From Psychrobacillus sp042945595 (GTDB taxonomy: Bacteria; Bacillota; Bacilli; Bacillales_A; Planococcaceae), in NCBI RefSeq assembly GCF_042945595.1, contig NZ_CP168493.1:1178001-1242000 (forward strand): 64,000 nucleotides of DNA, read 5' to 3'. The translations under genes and the position numbers were made by a program. Positions 51,302 to 61,018 of the stretch are shown piece after piece. Under the pieces are notes generated by a model. It searched no databases and had not been told where the DNA came from. It saw only the letters and a list, made by a program, of their open reading frames with translations. The first letter of the stretch is position 1, and each line of letters starts with the position of its first letter.

Positions 51302-52398
51302 AAACGAGATACTTAATTTTAGAAGATGGTACAGCATTTAAAGGGTACGCATTTGGTAGTGAAGAAGGAACAATCGGAGAGGTTATCTTTACTACTGCAA
51401 TGACTGGCTATCAAGAATCGATCTCGGATCCTTCTAACTGTGGACAAATTCTAACGTTCACCTATCCAATGATTGGCAACTACGGAGTGAATCCCGATGA
51501 TTTTGAAGCGATTCAAATTGGTCTATCTGGAGTAGTGGTAAGAGAATTGGCTGAGCAACCATCAAATTTCAGAAGTACAGGGACATTAAGTCAATTTTTA
51601 GAAGTAAAAAATGTTCCTGGAATTGAAGGAATTGATACTAGAAAGTTAACGCGTATTATTCGCAAATATGGTTCTTTAAAAGGGCAGCTAACAAAAGCTG
51701 GAGAAGAAGTGAATGTGGAGGAAGTAGTAGAAGCATTGAAAGCTACTGAAATTCCAAAAAACCAAGTAGAACAAGTTTCCATCACTCGTTCATATCCAAG
51801 TCCAGGACGAGGGAAAAAAGTTGTACTTGTAGACTTTGGTATGAAGCATGGTATTTTAAGAGAATTAAACAAACGTGATTGCGACATCATTGTCGTACCT
51901 TACAATACATCTGCAAAAGATATTTTGAGAATGTATCCTGATGGTGTAATGCTTTCAAACGGACCTGGAGATCCAACCGATATTCCAGAAGTAGTTGAAA
52001 TGGTTAAAGAGATTATCGGCCAAGTTCCGATTTTCGGAGTATGTCTGGGACATCAGCTTATTTCTCTTGCAAGTGGTGCAACCTCTTTCAAATTGAAATT
52101 TGGACATCGTGGAGGAAACCATCCTGTTAAAGATTTAATTACAGGGAGAACAGAGTTAACTTCACAAAATCATGGCTATGCAATTAATGCAGATTCCATT
52201 GCAAATACAGATTTAGAAATTACACATGTTGCTTTAAATGACGGTACTGTAGAAGGGGTACGACATACAAAATTCCCAGTGTTCTGCGTGCAGTTCCATC
52301 CAGAAGGCTCTTCAGGACCAGAGGATTCTACCCACTTATTTGACCAATTTATCGAAACAATGATACTAGAAAGCAAAAAGGAGAATTCAAATGCCTAA
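51298..52398 (+). CDS. pyrAA: Carbamoyl-phosphate synthase small subunit (pyrimidine-specific)
   Basis: 366 residues. The N-terminal domain begins TRYLILEDGTAFKGYAFGS; the class I glutamine amidotransferase domain has FGVCLGHQLISLASGA (catalytic Cys) and VQFHPEGSSGPEDS (His, Glu). It supplies ammonia from glutamine to the large subunit. ATG 51298 overlaps the pyrC stop. An alternative GTG-like extension is excluded by the family N-terminus. Confidence 0.97.
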   Translation: MKTRYLILEDGTAFKGYAFGSEEGTIGEVIFTTAMTGYQESISDPSNCGQILTFTYPMIGNYGVNPDDFEAIQIGLSGVVVRELAEQPSNFRSTGTLSQFLEVKNVPGIEGIDTRKLTRIIRKYGSLKGQLTKAGEEVNVEEVVEALKATEIPKNQVEQVSITRSYPSPGRGKKVVLVDFGMKHGILRELNKRDCDIIVVPYNTSAKDILRMYPDGVMLSNGPGDPTDIPEVVEMVKEIIGQVPIFGVCLGHQLISLASGATSFKLKFGHRGGNHPVKDLITGRTELTSQNHGYAINADSIANTDLEITHVALNDGTVEGVRHTKFPVFCVQFHPEGSSGPEDSTHLFDQFIETMILESKKENSNA

Positions 52399-55300
52399 AC
52401 GTAAAGATATAGAAACGATTTTAGTTATTGGTTCAGGTCCAATTATCATAGGTCAAGCAGCTGAATTTGACTATGCTGGTACGCAAGCGTGTATTTCATT
52501 GAGAGAAGAAGGCTATCGCGTCATTTTAGTGAATTCTAATCCAGCAACCATTATGACGGACACTGAAATCGCAGATAAAGTATATATTGAACCAATCACA
52601 CTGCCATTCGTGAGCAAAATCATTCGAAAAGAACGTCCGGATGCCATTCTACCTACACTTGGTGGGCAAACAGGATTAAATATGGCAATTGCGCTTGATG
52701 AATCAGGTATATTAGATGAATTAGGAATCGAAATTTTAGGCACAAAACTAGAAGCGATTCATAAAGCAGAGGATCGTGATTTATTCCGTACACTAATGAA
52801 TGAATTAAATGAACCAGTTCCTGAAAGTGATATTATCCACAACTTGGATGAAGCTAAAGCATTCGTTGAACGTATTGGATACCCTGTAATTGTGCGCCCT
52901 GCTTTTACACTAGGCGGAACAGGTGGCGGTATTTGCCACAATGATACTGACTTAGCAGAAATCGTTACAAGTGGATTAAAATACAGTCCTGTAACACAGT
53001 GTTTACTCGAAAAATCCATTGCTGGTTATAAGGAAATTGAATACGAAGTAATGAGGGACTCTGCGGATAACGCAATTGTCGTATGTAATATGGAAAACGT
53101 AGATGCAGTGGGTATTCACACAGGTGATTCCATCGTAGTTGCTCCAACGCAAACCTTATCGGACCGTGAAAACCAAATGCTTCGTAATGTATCACTAAAA
53201 ATTATTCGTGCACTAAAAATTGAAGGTGGGTGTAATGTACAACTTGCACTTGATCCGCATAGCTTCAATTACTTTATTATCGAAGTGAATCCACGTGTAA
53301 GCCGTTCTTCCGCGCTTGCATCCAAAGCAACTGGTTATCCAATTGCAAAACTTGCTGCGAAAATAGCAATAGGTCTAACATTAGATGAAATGATGAACCC
53401 AGTAACAGAAAAAACATATGCATGCTTTGAACCAGCATTAGATTATATCGTTGCTAAAATTCCAAGATGGCCATTTGATAAATTTGAATCTGCCAAACGT
53501 AATCTAGGCACTCAAATGAAAGCAACTGGTGAAGTTATGTCACTTGGACGTACATTTGAAGAAGCGATTCTTAAATCAGTTCGCTCTCTTGAGACAGGAC
53601 ATTTCCATATTGAAATGAAAAACAGTGAATCGATTACAGATGAGTGGATGGAAAAACGTATCCGTCGTGCAGGTGACGAGCGTTTATTCTTCATCGGAGA
53701 AGCACTTCGCCGAGGAGTATCGGTAGAGCAAATCCACGAGTGGAGCCAAATCGATGTATTTTTCTTAAATAAACTTCAGAACATCGTGAAATACGAAAAA
53801 GAAATTCAAGCTCATCCATTTGATCAGGAAGTTTTATACAAAGCAAAACGAATGGGCTTTGCAGATAAAACCATCGCGAAATATTGGCATGTAAAAGAAA
53901 TTGACGTGTATAACTTTAAGAAAGAGCATGGCATAGTACCAGTGTATAAAATGGTTGATACTTGCGCAGGAGAGTTCGAATCAGAAACTCCGTACTTCTA
54001 TGGAACATATGAAGAAGAAAATGAATCCATTCGTACAGAAAAAGAAAGTGTTATCGTACTAGGCTCTGGTCCAATTCGCATTGGTCAAGGGGTAGAGTTT
54101 GACTATGCAACAGTTCACTCTGTTTGGGCAATTAAAGAAGCAGGGTACGAAGCAATTATTATCAATAACAACCCTGAAACTGTTTCAACTGACTTCTCCA
54201 TTTCGGATAAATTATATTTCGAACCATTAACGGTAGAAGATGTTATGCATATTGTGGATCTTGAGAGACCAAAAGGAGTAGTCGTGCAATTCGGTGGACA
54301 AACGGCGATCAACTTAGCAGAAGCTTTAGAAGAACGTGGTGTTAAAATTCTAGGTACAACTCTACAAGATATTGATCGTGCAGAAAACCGTAACAAGTTT
54401 GAAGCTGCTCTACACGAAATAGGTATACCTCAACCACTTGGAAAAACAGCAGTTTCTGTAGAAGAAGCAGTAGTAATTGCAGAAGATATCGGATATCCAG
54501 TATTAGTAAGACCATCTTATGTACTTGGTGGCCGCGCGATGCAAATCGTCTATAACGAAGATGAAATTAAACATTATATGGAGCATGCGGTGGAAGCAAG
54601 CCCAGAAAAACCTGTATTGATCGATCGTTACTTAACTGGAACAGAAGTGGAAGTAGATGCCATTTGTGATGGTGAAAACGTATTAATTCCCGGAATTATG
54701 GAGCATATTGAACGCGCAGGAGTTCACTCTGGTGACTCCATCGCTGTATATCCACCTCAAAAACTATCACAGCAACATATCGATACATTAGTGGACTACA
54801 CAACACGTCTTGCAAAAGGGTTAAAAATTGTTGGTTTGATGAACATCCAATATGTCATATCAAAGGATGAAGTATACGTAATTGAAGTAAACCCACGTTC
54901 AAGCCGGACAGTACCATTCTTAAGTAAAATTACGTCCATTCCAATGGCGAATATCGCAACAAAAGCAATATTAGGGCAATCGATTATGGAACAAGGATAC
55001 AAACCAGGACTTGCTCCAAATAGTCCAGGGGTATATGTGAAAGTTCCAGTTTTCAGTTTTGCAAAACTTCGTGGAGTAGACATTACGCTAGGACCAGAGA
55101 TGAAATCTACTGGGGAAGTAATGGGGAAAGATATTACCTTAGAAAAAGCACTGTATAAAGGTTTAGTAGCTGCAGGAATGGAAATTAAAGATCATGGATC
55201 GGTTTTAATGACGATAGCAGATAAAGATAAGGAAGAGGCAACTGAGATTGCGAAACGATTCAATAACGTTGGTTTCCGTATCATTGCTACACAAGGAACT

Positions 55301-55588
55301 GCAGAAGCAATTCAAAAAGCTGGAATCCCAGTAGATATTGTAGACAAAATTGGATCTAAAGGAACTACGCTGTTAGAAGTCATTCAAAAAGGAAATGCAC
55401 AGGTTGTTATAAATACACTCACAAAAGGTATGCAGCCAGAGCGTGACGGCTTCCGTATTCGAAGAGAATCCGTTGAAAATGGCATTCCATGTTTAACATC
55501 ATTAGACACTGCTGAGGCGATGCTACGAGTGATTGAATCCATGACATTTTCTACAGAAACGATGAAACATCAGGAGGTTCGTGGATGA
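52391..55588 (+). CDS. pyrAB: Carbamoyl-phosphate synthase large subunit
   Basis: 1065 residues with two homologous ATP-grasp halves. The first has LVIGSGPIIIGQAAEFDYAG and PAFTLGGTGGGI, the second VLGSGPIRIGQGVEFDYATV and PSYVLGGRAMQIV; the C-terminal MGS-like domain (ATQGTAEAIQKAGIPV) is the allosteric region. It makes carbamoyl phosphate from bicarbonate, ammonia and two ATP. Overlaps pyrAA by 8 bp and pyrK by ATGA. Confidence 0.97.
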   Translation: MPKRKDIETILVIGSGPIIIGQAAEFDYAGTQACISLREEGYRVILVNSNPATIMTDTEIADKVYIEPITLPFVSKIIRKERPDAILPTLGGQTGLNMAIALDESGILDELGIEILGTKLEAIHKAEDRDLFRTLMNELNEPVPESDIIHNLDEAKAFVERIGYPVIVRPAFTLGGTGGGICHNDTDLAEIVTSGLKYSPVTQCLLEKSIAGYKEIEYEVMRDSADNAIVVCNMENVDAVGIHTGDSIVVAPTQTLSDRENQMLRNVSLKIIRALKIEGGCNVQLALDPHSFNYFIIEVNPRVSRSSALASKATGYPIAKLAAKIAIGLTLDEMMNPVTEKTYACFEPALDYIVAKIPRWPFDKFESAKRNLGTQMKATGEVMSLGRTFEEAILKSVRSLETGHFHIEMKNSESITDEWMEKRIRRAGDERLFFIGEALRRGVSVEQIHEWSQIDVFFLNKLQNIVKYEKEIQAHPFDQEVLYKAKRMGFADKTIAKYWHVKEIDVYNFKKEHGIVPVYKMVDTCAGEFESETPYFYGTYEEENESIRTEKESVIVLGSGPIRIGQGVEFDYATVHSVWAIKEAGYEAIIINNNPETVSTDFSISDKLYFEPLTVEDVMHIVDLERPKGVVVQFGGQTAINLAEALEERGVKILGTTLQDIDRAENRNKFEAALHEIGIPQPLGKTAVSVEEAVVIAEDIGYPVLVRPSYVLGGRAMQIVYNEDEIKHYMEHAVEASPEKPVLIDRYLTGTEVEVDAICDGENVLIPGIMEHIERAGVHSGDSIAVYPPQKLSQQHIDTLVDYTTRLAKGLKIVGLMNIQYVISKDEVYVIEVNPRSSRTVPFLSKITSIPMANIATKAILGQSIMEQGYKPGLAPNSPGVYVKVPVFSFAKLRGVDITLGPEMKSTGEVMGKDITLEKALYKGLVAAGMEIKDHGSVLMTIADKDKEEATEIAKRFNNVGFRIIATQGTAEAIQKAGIPVDIVDKIGSKGTTLLEVIQKGNAQVVINTLTKGMQPERDGFRIRRESVENGIPCLTSLDTAEAMLRVIESMTFSTETMKHQEVRG

Positions 55589-56361
55589 TTAGACAAGGAC
55601 AAATGCAAGTCGTGAAACAGAATGAAATTGCGACGAACATTTTTGAACTAACATTAAATGGAGAACATGTACTCGACATGAATCAACCTGGACAATTTGT
55701 CCATATACGTGTGTCTGATCAAATGGAACCTTTACTAAGAAGACCGATCAGTATTTCCTCTATTAATAAAGAAACGCTAGAATTTACAATGATTTACCGT
55801 GCAGATGGAAGAGGAACAACTCTCCTCTCTGAAAAAAAACAAGGGGACCAAGTCGATGTACTTGGACCCCTTGGTAACGGTTTTCCTATGGATAAAGTAG
55901 AAGCTGGCCAAAAAGCGCTTCTTGTTGGAGGAGGAATTGGAGTACCGCCTCTTTATGAGCTTTCTAAAAGACTAGTGGAAAAAGGAGTACAGCCAATTCA
56001 CGTACTAGGCTTTCAATCAAAAGATGTTGTGTTTTATGAAAAGCAATTTAATGAGCTTGGTGAAACGTATATCGTAACAGCTGATAGCAGTTATGGTCAT
56101 GCAGGATTTGTTACAAATGTGTTAGAAACTTTAGAAGAGGATTTCTCTATATATTACAGTTGTGGTCCAACTCCAATGCTTGCAGCACTTGAAAAAATGT
56201 ATCCTGAAAAAGAAGGATATTTATCGTTTGAACAACGAATGGGTTGTGGAATTGGGGCTTGCTTTGCATGTGTTTGTGAAACAACAGAAAAAACAGAAGC
56301 AGATTATGTGAAAGTATGTTCAGATGGTCCAGTGTTTCAGTCAGGAGTGGTTCAAGTATGA
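55585..56361 (+). CDS. pyrK: Dihydroorotate dehydrogenase electron-transfer subunit
   Basis: 258 residues: FAD domain (RRPISISSINKE), NAD-binding domain (LLVGGGIGVPPLYELSKRL) and a C-terminal 2Fe-2S site with clustered cysteines in MGCGIGACFACVCET and KVCSDGPVF. It passes electrons from the PyrD subunit to NAD. Overlaps both neighbours by ATGA. Confidence 0.96.
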   Translation: MIRQGQMQVVKQNEIATNIFELTLNGEHVLDMNQPGQFVHIRVSDQMEPLLRRPISISSINKETLEFTMIYRADGRGTTLLSEKKQGDQVDVLGPLGNGFPMDKVEAGQKALLVGGGIGVPPLYELSKRLVEKGVQPIHVLGFQSKDVVFYEKQFNELGETYIVTADSSYGHAGFVTNVLETLEEDFSIYYSCGPTPMLAALEKMYPEKEGYLSFEQRMGCGIGACFACVCETTEKTEADYVKVCSDGPVFQSGVVQV

Positions 56362-57272
56362 ATCGATTAGCAGTAGAACTACCAGGCCTTTCATTGAAAA
56401 ATCCAATTATGCCTGCTTCCGGTTGTTTTGGATTTGGGAAAGAATACGCTCAACTATATGATCTGTCTAAGCTTGGAGCAATTATGATTAAAGCAACAAC
56501 GATTGAGACAAGACTTGGAAATCCCACTCCAAGAGTTGCTGAAACACCAGCTGGAATGTTAAATGCCATTGGGTTACAAAATCCAGGCTTAACAAAAGTG
56601 TTGCAGAATGAGCTTCCATGGTTAGAACAATATAATGTGCCAATTATTGCAAATGTTGCTGGTACATTAACAGAAGATTATGTTGCAGTGGCGGAAAGCA
56701 TTTCAAAAGCTCCGAATGTACATGCACTCGAACTAAATATCTCTTGTCCAAATGTGAAGCAAGGTGGAATTACATTTGGGACAGATCCAATCGTAGCGGA
56801 AGCATTAACTAAGGCAGTTAAGGCCGTATCTAGTGTACCTGTTTACGTAAAGCTCTCTCCTAATGTGACAAATGTCAATGACATAGCAAAAGCGGTAGAA
56901 GCAGGCGGGGCAGACGGTATAACAATGATAAATACATTACTAGGCATGCGATTAGATACAAAAACAGGTCGACCTGTCATTGCAAATGTTACTGGTGGAT
57001 TATCTGGTCCAGCCATTAAACCAGTCGCCGTTCGAATGGTATATGAAGTGGCAAAACAAGTATCGATTCCAATCATCGGAATGGGCGGAATTTCTTCCAT
57101 CGATGATGTTATTGACTTCTTATCAGCTGGTGCAAGTGCAGTTGCAGTAGGAACAGCAAACTTTGTTGATCCATTTATATGTCCGAACTTAATTGATCTG
57201 CTTCCAGAAAAATTAGATGAGCTTGGTTTTGATACAGTATCAGATTTAGTTGGAAGGAGCCATCGACTATGA
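56358..57272 (+). CDS. pyrD: Dihydroorotate dehydrogenase B, catalytic subunit
   Basis: 304 residues, class 1B enzyme: NPIMPASGCFGFGKEYAQ, NAIGLQNPG, ELNISCPNVKQGGI with the catalytic Cys, KLSPNVT, and the FMN loop GMGGISSIDDVIDFLSAGA. Oxidises dihydroorotate to orotate in complex with PyrK. The ATG overlaps the pyrK stop. Confidence 0.97.
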   Translation: MNRLAVELPGLSLKNPIMPASGCFGFGKEYAQLYDLSKLGAIMIKATTIETRLGNPTPRVAETPAGMLNAIGLQNPGLTKVLQNELPWLEQYNVPIIANVAGTLTEDYVAVAESISKAPNVHALELNISCPNVKQGGITFGTDPIVAEALTKAVKAVSSVPVYVKLSPNVTNVNDIAKAVEAGGADGITMINTLLGMRLDTKTGRPVIANVTGGLSGPAIKPVAVRMVYEVAKQVSIPIIGMGGISSIDDVIDFLSAGASAVAVGTANFVDPFICPNLIDLLPEKLDELGFDTVSDLVGRSHRL

Positions 57273-57979
57273 AAAAAAGTCCAATTATCGCTTTAGATTT
57301 TGCTACTTCAGAGGAGGTATATCCTTTTTTATTTCCTTTCGAACAATCTCTGTTTTTAAAAGTAGGCATGGAGCTTTATTTGCAGGAAGGTCCTTCTATC
57401 GTATATAAACTGAAAGAAATGGGACATGATGTATTTCTAGATTTGAAACTGCATGATATTCCAAATACAGTAGGTCAAGCGATGAAAGGGTTGGCTCGAC
57501 TTGGGGCTGACTTAGTCAATGTGCATGCTGCCGGTGGAGAAGCTATGATGATTGCTGCACGCGAAGGACTTGAAGCAGGAACAACTGCTGGGAATAAAAG
57601 ACCTTCCATCATCGCAGTGACTCAACTAACATCGACTTCAGAAAAACAAATGCAAGAGGAGCAACTTATCCAAAGTTCTATTGATGAATCGGTAGTTCAC
57701 TATGCAAAACTAGCAAAAAATGCATATTTAGATGGAGTCGTCTGTTCTGTACTGGAAGCAAAAAAAATTGCAGAAGCATGTGGCAACGAATTCTTACGAG
57801 TAACTCCAGGTATCCGTTTAGCAGATGGGGATGCACATGATCAAGTACGTGTTGCAACTCCAGCGAATGCAAGATTGCTAGGCTCATCTCATATTGTCGT
57901 GGGTCGTGCAATTACAAAAGCAGCAAATCCTGTTAAAGCATACGAGAATATATTAAAAATGTGGGAGGAAAACGCATGA
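57269..57979 (+). CDS. pyrF: Orotidine 5'-phosphate decarboxylase
   Basis: 236 residues, TIM barrel. IIALDFATSEE carries the first Asp, VFLDLKLHDIPNTV the catalytic D-x-K-x-x-D, and TPGIRLADGDAHDQVRVATP the phosphate loop. It yields UMP from OMP. ATGA overlaps with pyrD and pyrE. Confidence 0.97.
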   Translation: MKKSPIIALDFATSEEVYPFLFPFEQSLFLKVGMELYLQEGPSIVYKLKEMGHDVFLDLKLHDIPNTVGQAMKGLARLGADLVNVHAAGGEAMMIAAREGLEAGTTAGNKRPSIIAVTQLTSTSEKQMQEEQLIQSSIDESVVHYAKLAKNAYLDGVVCSVLEAKKIAEACGNEFLRVTPGIRLADGDAHDQVRVATPANARLLGSSHIVVGRAITKAANPVKAYENILKMWEENA

Positions 57980-58608
57980 CGCTAGAAAATAAAATCGCAA
58001 AAGCACTTCTCGAAGTTGGAGCAGTCGAATTGAAACCAAATGATCTTTTTACATGGGCTTCCGGTATTAAATCACCGATCTACTGTGATAATCGAATTAC
58101 GATGTCATCTCCTGCTATTCGGAAAGAAATTGCACAAGGATTAGCCGAAGCAATCGAGAAAAAGTTCCCGGGTACAGAAGCAGTAGCAGGAACAGCAACG
58201 GCAGGAATCCCGCACGCTGCATGGGTAAGTGATGTACTAGAACTTCCGATGATGTACGTACGTTCCAAAGCAAAAGAGCATGGCCGTGGCAATCAAATCG
58301 AAGGGAAAGTAGTACCAGGTCAAAAAGTAGTAGTTATTGAAGACTTAATCTCAACTGGTGGAAGCAGCTTAGTTGCAGTAGAAGCACTTCAAAAAGAAGG
58401 CTTAGAAGTAGTTGGTGTAGTGAGCATATTTACATATGGACTTCCAAAAGCAGAAAATGCTTTTAAAGAAGCGGGCATTTCATTTGTGAGCTTAACGAAT
58501 TATGATGCGTTGACGAATGCAGCAAAAGAGGCAGGAACAATTACGGAAGCGGATTTACCAATGCTTTCGAAGTGGCATAGTGATTTAAAAGAAGGATTGT
58601 TGAATTAA
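57976..58608 (+). CDS. pyrE: Orotate phosphoribosyltransferase
   Basis: 210 residues. FTWASGIKSPIYCDNR, VAGTATAGIPHAAWVSD and the PRPP loop VVIEDLISTGGSSLVAVEAL are diagnostic. It couples orotate with PRPP to OMP. Starts at ATG 57976 in the pyrF stop, with GGGAGGAAA upstream. Last gene of the operon; a terminator follows. Confidence 0.97.
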   Translation: MTLENKIAKALLEVGAVELKPNDLFTWASGIKSPIYCDNRITMSSPAIRKEIAQGLAEAIEKKFPGTEAVAGTATAGIPHAAWVSDVLELPMMYVRSKAKEHGRGNQIEGKVVPGQKVVVIEDLISTGGSSLVAVEALQKEGLEVVGVVSIFTYGLPKAENAFKEAGISFVSLTNYDALTNAAKEAGTITEADLPMLSKWHSDLKEGLLN

Positions 58609-58614
58609 AAGAAA

Positions 58615-58650
58615 GACATTCACTCGTCAGACAGGTGAATGTCTTTTTTT
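58615..58650 (+). terminator. Terminator of the pyr operon
   Basis: GACATTCAC and GTGAATGTC around an 11-nt loop, seven T. The right arm ACAGGTGAATGTCTTTTTT recurs after the next gene. Confidence 0.85.
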
Positions 58651-58928
58651 GATGCTTCATCATTAAATTGGGAAGCATGTTTTTGAAGTTAGTATTTTTC
58701 CATATATCATTTTAATACTAGTAAAAATTTTTATTTTTGGTTGATGTTTAACAAAAATAAGATAAAAATTTACTGGATATAATATATTTAACATTTCATT
58801 TTCAATTAATCGGAAAATAAATAAGTAAATATTCTAATTTTTAAATGAGTAAATACCAGTAAAAAAGTGTTATATTACATGATGAGATAAAAATACAATA
58901 TACAATTTGCAAGGAGGATTTGGAAAAA

Positions 58929-60629
58929 ATGAGATTCACTATTAGAAAAAAGCTGTTAGCAAGTTTTATACTAGTTATAGCATTACTTATTACTACGAGT
59001 ACCATTGCCATCGTTAAGATGGAAGGCATGGGTCAAAAAACAGAAGAAATCGATCAAAATAGAATGCCTAGTATTGTTTTACTTGGAGGATTAAATGTAG
59101 ATTTTTCAGATCTACAGCGATTACTTTTAAAATATACACTCGAGACAAATAAAAGTGAGATGGACAGACTTCGGTCAAGAATTACGGAAACAGAAGACTC
59201 GATTAATTTAAAAATTGAAAAATATGAACCATTGATTTTAAGTGAAGAGGGAAGACAAATATTTAATAACTTTGCAGACAATTATAAGGCATATGTAGAA
59301 AAGTTGCCGCCTATAATGGATGCTGCTAGCAAAAACAACTTTTCTAAAGCAAACATGCTTCAACTTGAAGCACATCCTTTATGGCAGGAAGCTAAATCTT
59401 CAATTAGTCAGCTAATTGAAAGAAATGAAAAAGCAGCCTCTACTGCATCAGCGAAATCAGTTAAGTTATTTAAATCAGGTGTACTTTTTGTAACGGTTTT
59501 ATCTATTTTAGCAACGATTGCGGGAATAATTATAGCTTTAGTCATTTCGCGTATGATTTCAAATCCATTAATAAAAATGGGGAAATCGGCTGAACAAATC
59601 GCCGCAGGAGACTTATCTGCAAATGATATTGTCATTAAAAATAGAGATGAGCTTGGTGATTTATCTAAATCGTTTAATACGATGTCAAGAAATCTACGTA
59701 CTTTAATACAAGAAGTAGGCTCTACTGCTGAACAAGTAGCTTCATCAGCTGAGGAATTGACAGCAAGTGCAGAACAAACGAGTACTGCAACGCAACAAGT
59801 AGCAAATAATATGCAGGAAGTAGCAATAGGCGTCGACAAACAGGTTCAAAGTGTGGAGGAAAGTTCACAAACTATTAATAAAATGTCCCTTGGAGCACAA
59901 CAAATTGCTAGTAATGCTCAAAATGTATCTAATACAGCAATCGAAGCTTCCAAAAAAGCCTCTGAAGGTAGAGTGGTAATTAATGCAGCAATTCAACAGA
60001 TGAACTCTATCAATGAAACAGTTAATGGATTGGGAAGTGTAATAAAAGGATTAGGCGAACATTCAAATGAAATAGGTAAAATTATTGAAGTAATTACCGA
60101 AATTGCTGAACAAACAAATTTATTAGCTTTAAATGCAGCTATAGAAGCTGCAAGAGCTGGGGAACATGGACGTGGATTCTCAGTAGTTGCCGATGAAGTT
60201 CGTAAGTTGGCTGAACAGTCAGGTGAGTCGGCACAGCAAATTTTTCAATTGATTTCAACAATTCAAGAAGAAACAAATAAAGCAGTTCAATCAATGGAAA
60301 GTGCTACAAATGAAGTAGATGAAGGTATTGCAGTTGTAAATTCAGCTGGACAGTCTTTTGAACAAATTCAAGGTTCTGTAGATGAAGTGAATAAGCGAAT
60401 AAAAGAAGTTTCATCTGCAGTTCAACAAATGTCTGCTGGAGCAGATCAAATGGTAGACTCGATGAAACTAATATCGGAGGTTGCTGAAAATTCAGCTTCA
60501 GGTACTCAAGAAGTTTCGGCAGCTACAGAGGAACAAATGGCATCCATGGAGGAAATCTCTTTTGCAGCGGATACACTATCTAAAATGGCGGAAGAATTAC
60601 AGACGCTAATTAGTAAGTTCAAAGTATAA
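58929..60629 (+). CDS. Methyl-accepting chemotaxis protein
   Basis: 566 residues: transmembrane helix 1 (about 8-30), a four-helix-bundle sensor domain facing outward (to about 180), helix 2 (about 183-208), HAMP (about 210-265) and a cytoplasmic signalling hairpin whose tip is ITEIAEQTNLLALNAAIEAARAGEHGRGFSVVADEVRKLAE. It relays an unknown signal to CheA/CheW. The sensor lacks a Cache or PAS fold. ATG 58929 lies 11 nt after AAGGAGG; TTG 58920 is too close to that site. The 278-bp region before it is very AT-rich and has no sure promoter call. No other chemotaxis gene is nearby. Confidence 0.93.
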   Translation: MRFTIRKKLLASFILVIALLITTSTIAIVKMEGMGQKTEEIDQNRMPSIVLLGGLNVDFSDLQRLLLKYTLETNKSEMDRLRSRITETEDSINLKIEKYEPLILSEEGRQIFNNFADNYKAYVEKLPPIMDAASKNNFSKANMLQLEAHPLWQEAKSSISQLIERNEKAASTASAKSVKLFKSGVLFVTVLSILATIAGIIIALVISRMISNPLIKMGKSAEQIAAGDLSANDIVIKNRDELGDLSKSFNTMSRNLRTLIQEVGSTAEQVASSAEELTASAEQTSTATQQVANNMQEVAIGVDKQVQSVEESSQTINKMSLGAQQIASNAQNVSNTAIEASKKASEGRVVINAAIQQMNSINETVNGLGSVIKGLGEHSNEIGKIIEVITEIAEQTNLLALNAAIEAARAGEHGRGFSVVADEVRKLAEQSGESAQQIFQLISTIQEETNKAVQSMESATNEVDEGIAVVNSAGQSFEQIQGSVDEVNKRIKEVSSAVQQMSAGADQMVDSMKLISEVAENSASGTQEVSAATEEQMASMEEISFAADTLSKMAEELQTLISKFKV

Positions 60630-60684
60630 ATATCAAGTAAAGGGTCAAAAAAGCGAGAACTCCTAATCCATCAAAAAGAAATAA

Positions 60685-60722
60685 AAAAGACATTCCCTTA
60701 TGAACAGGTGAATGTCTTTTTT
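60685..60722 (+). terminator. Terminator after the chemoreceptor gene
   Basis: AAAAGACATTC and GAATGTCTTTT around a 14-nt loop. Shares ACAGGTGAATGTCTTTTTT with the pyr terminator. Confidence 0.8.
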
Positions 60723-60809
60723 AGATGTGACACACTTTCTGATAAGTGAGGATGTACAGTTATCTTACGTTTCCCTCAAGTATTGCGCAAAAAGCCGAAG
60801 CAAATTATT

Positions 60810-60899
60810 GAGATGCTCGGAGATTTTCTGAGATACTCGTAGATTTTCTGAGATACCCGGAGATTTTCTGAGATACTCAGAGATTTTCTGAGATACTAG
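60810..60899. repeat. 20-bp tandem repeat, 4.5 units
   Basis: Units at 60810, 60830, 60850, 60870 and a half unit at 60890, each GAGATACTCGGAGATTTTCT with one or two changes (positions 6, 8, 10, 11). Each unit is itself two related 10-mers (GAGATACTCG, GAGATTTTCT), giving a 10-bp period. No frame codes through it and there are no spacers, so it is not a CRISPR. Together with the terminator it fills the gene-free interval 60630-61018. Confidence 0.85.
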
Positions 60900-61018
60900 A
60901 TACCAAGTATGCGACATATTAATTAAATATTTTTAAGTATATATGGAATACACGATCAATTTAGCGAAGGAAATAGTAATAGAGTTTCAAAAATTGTCTG
61001 TTTTGAGGAGAGTGTACA

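Noticed and set aside
60810..60899. CRISPR array
   Set aside because: Units are contiguous without unique spacers and no cas gene is near.
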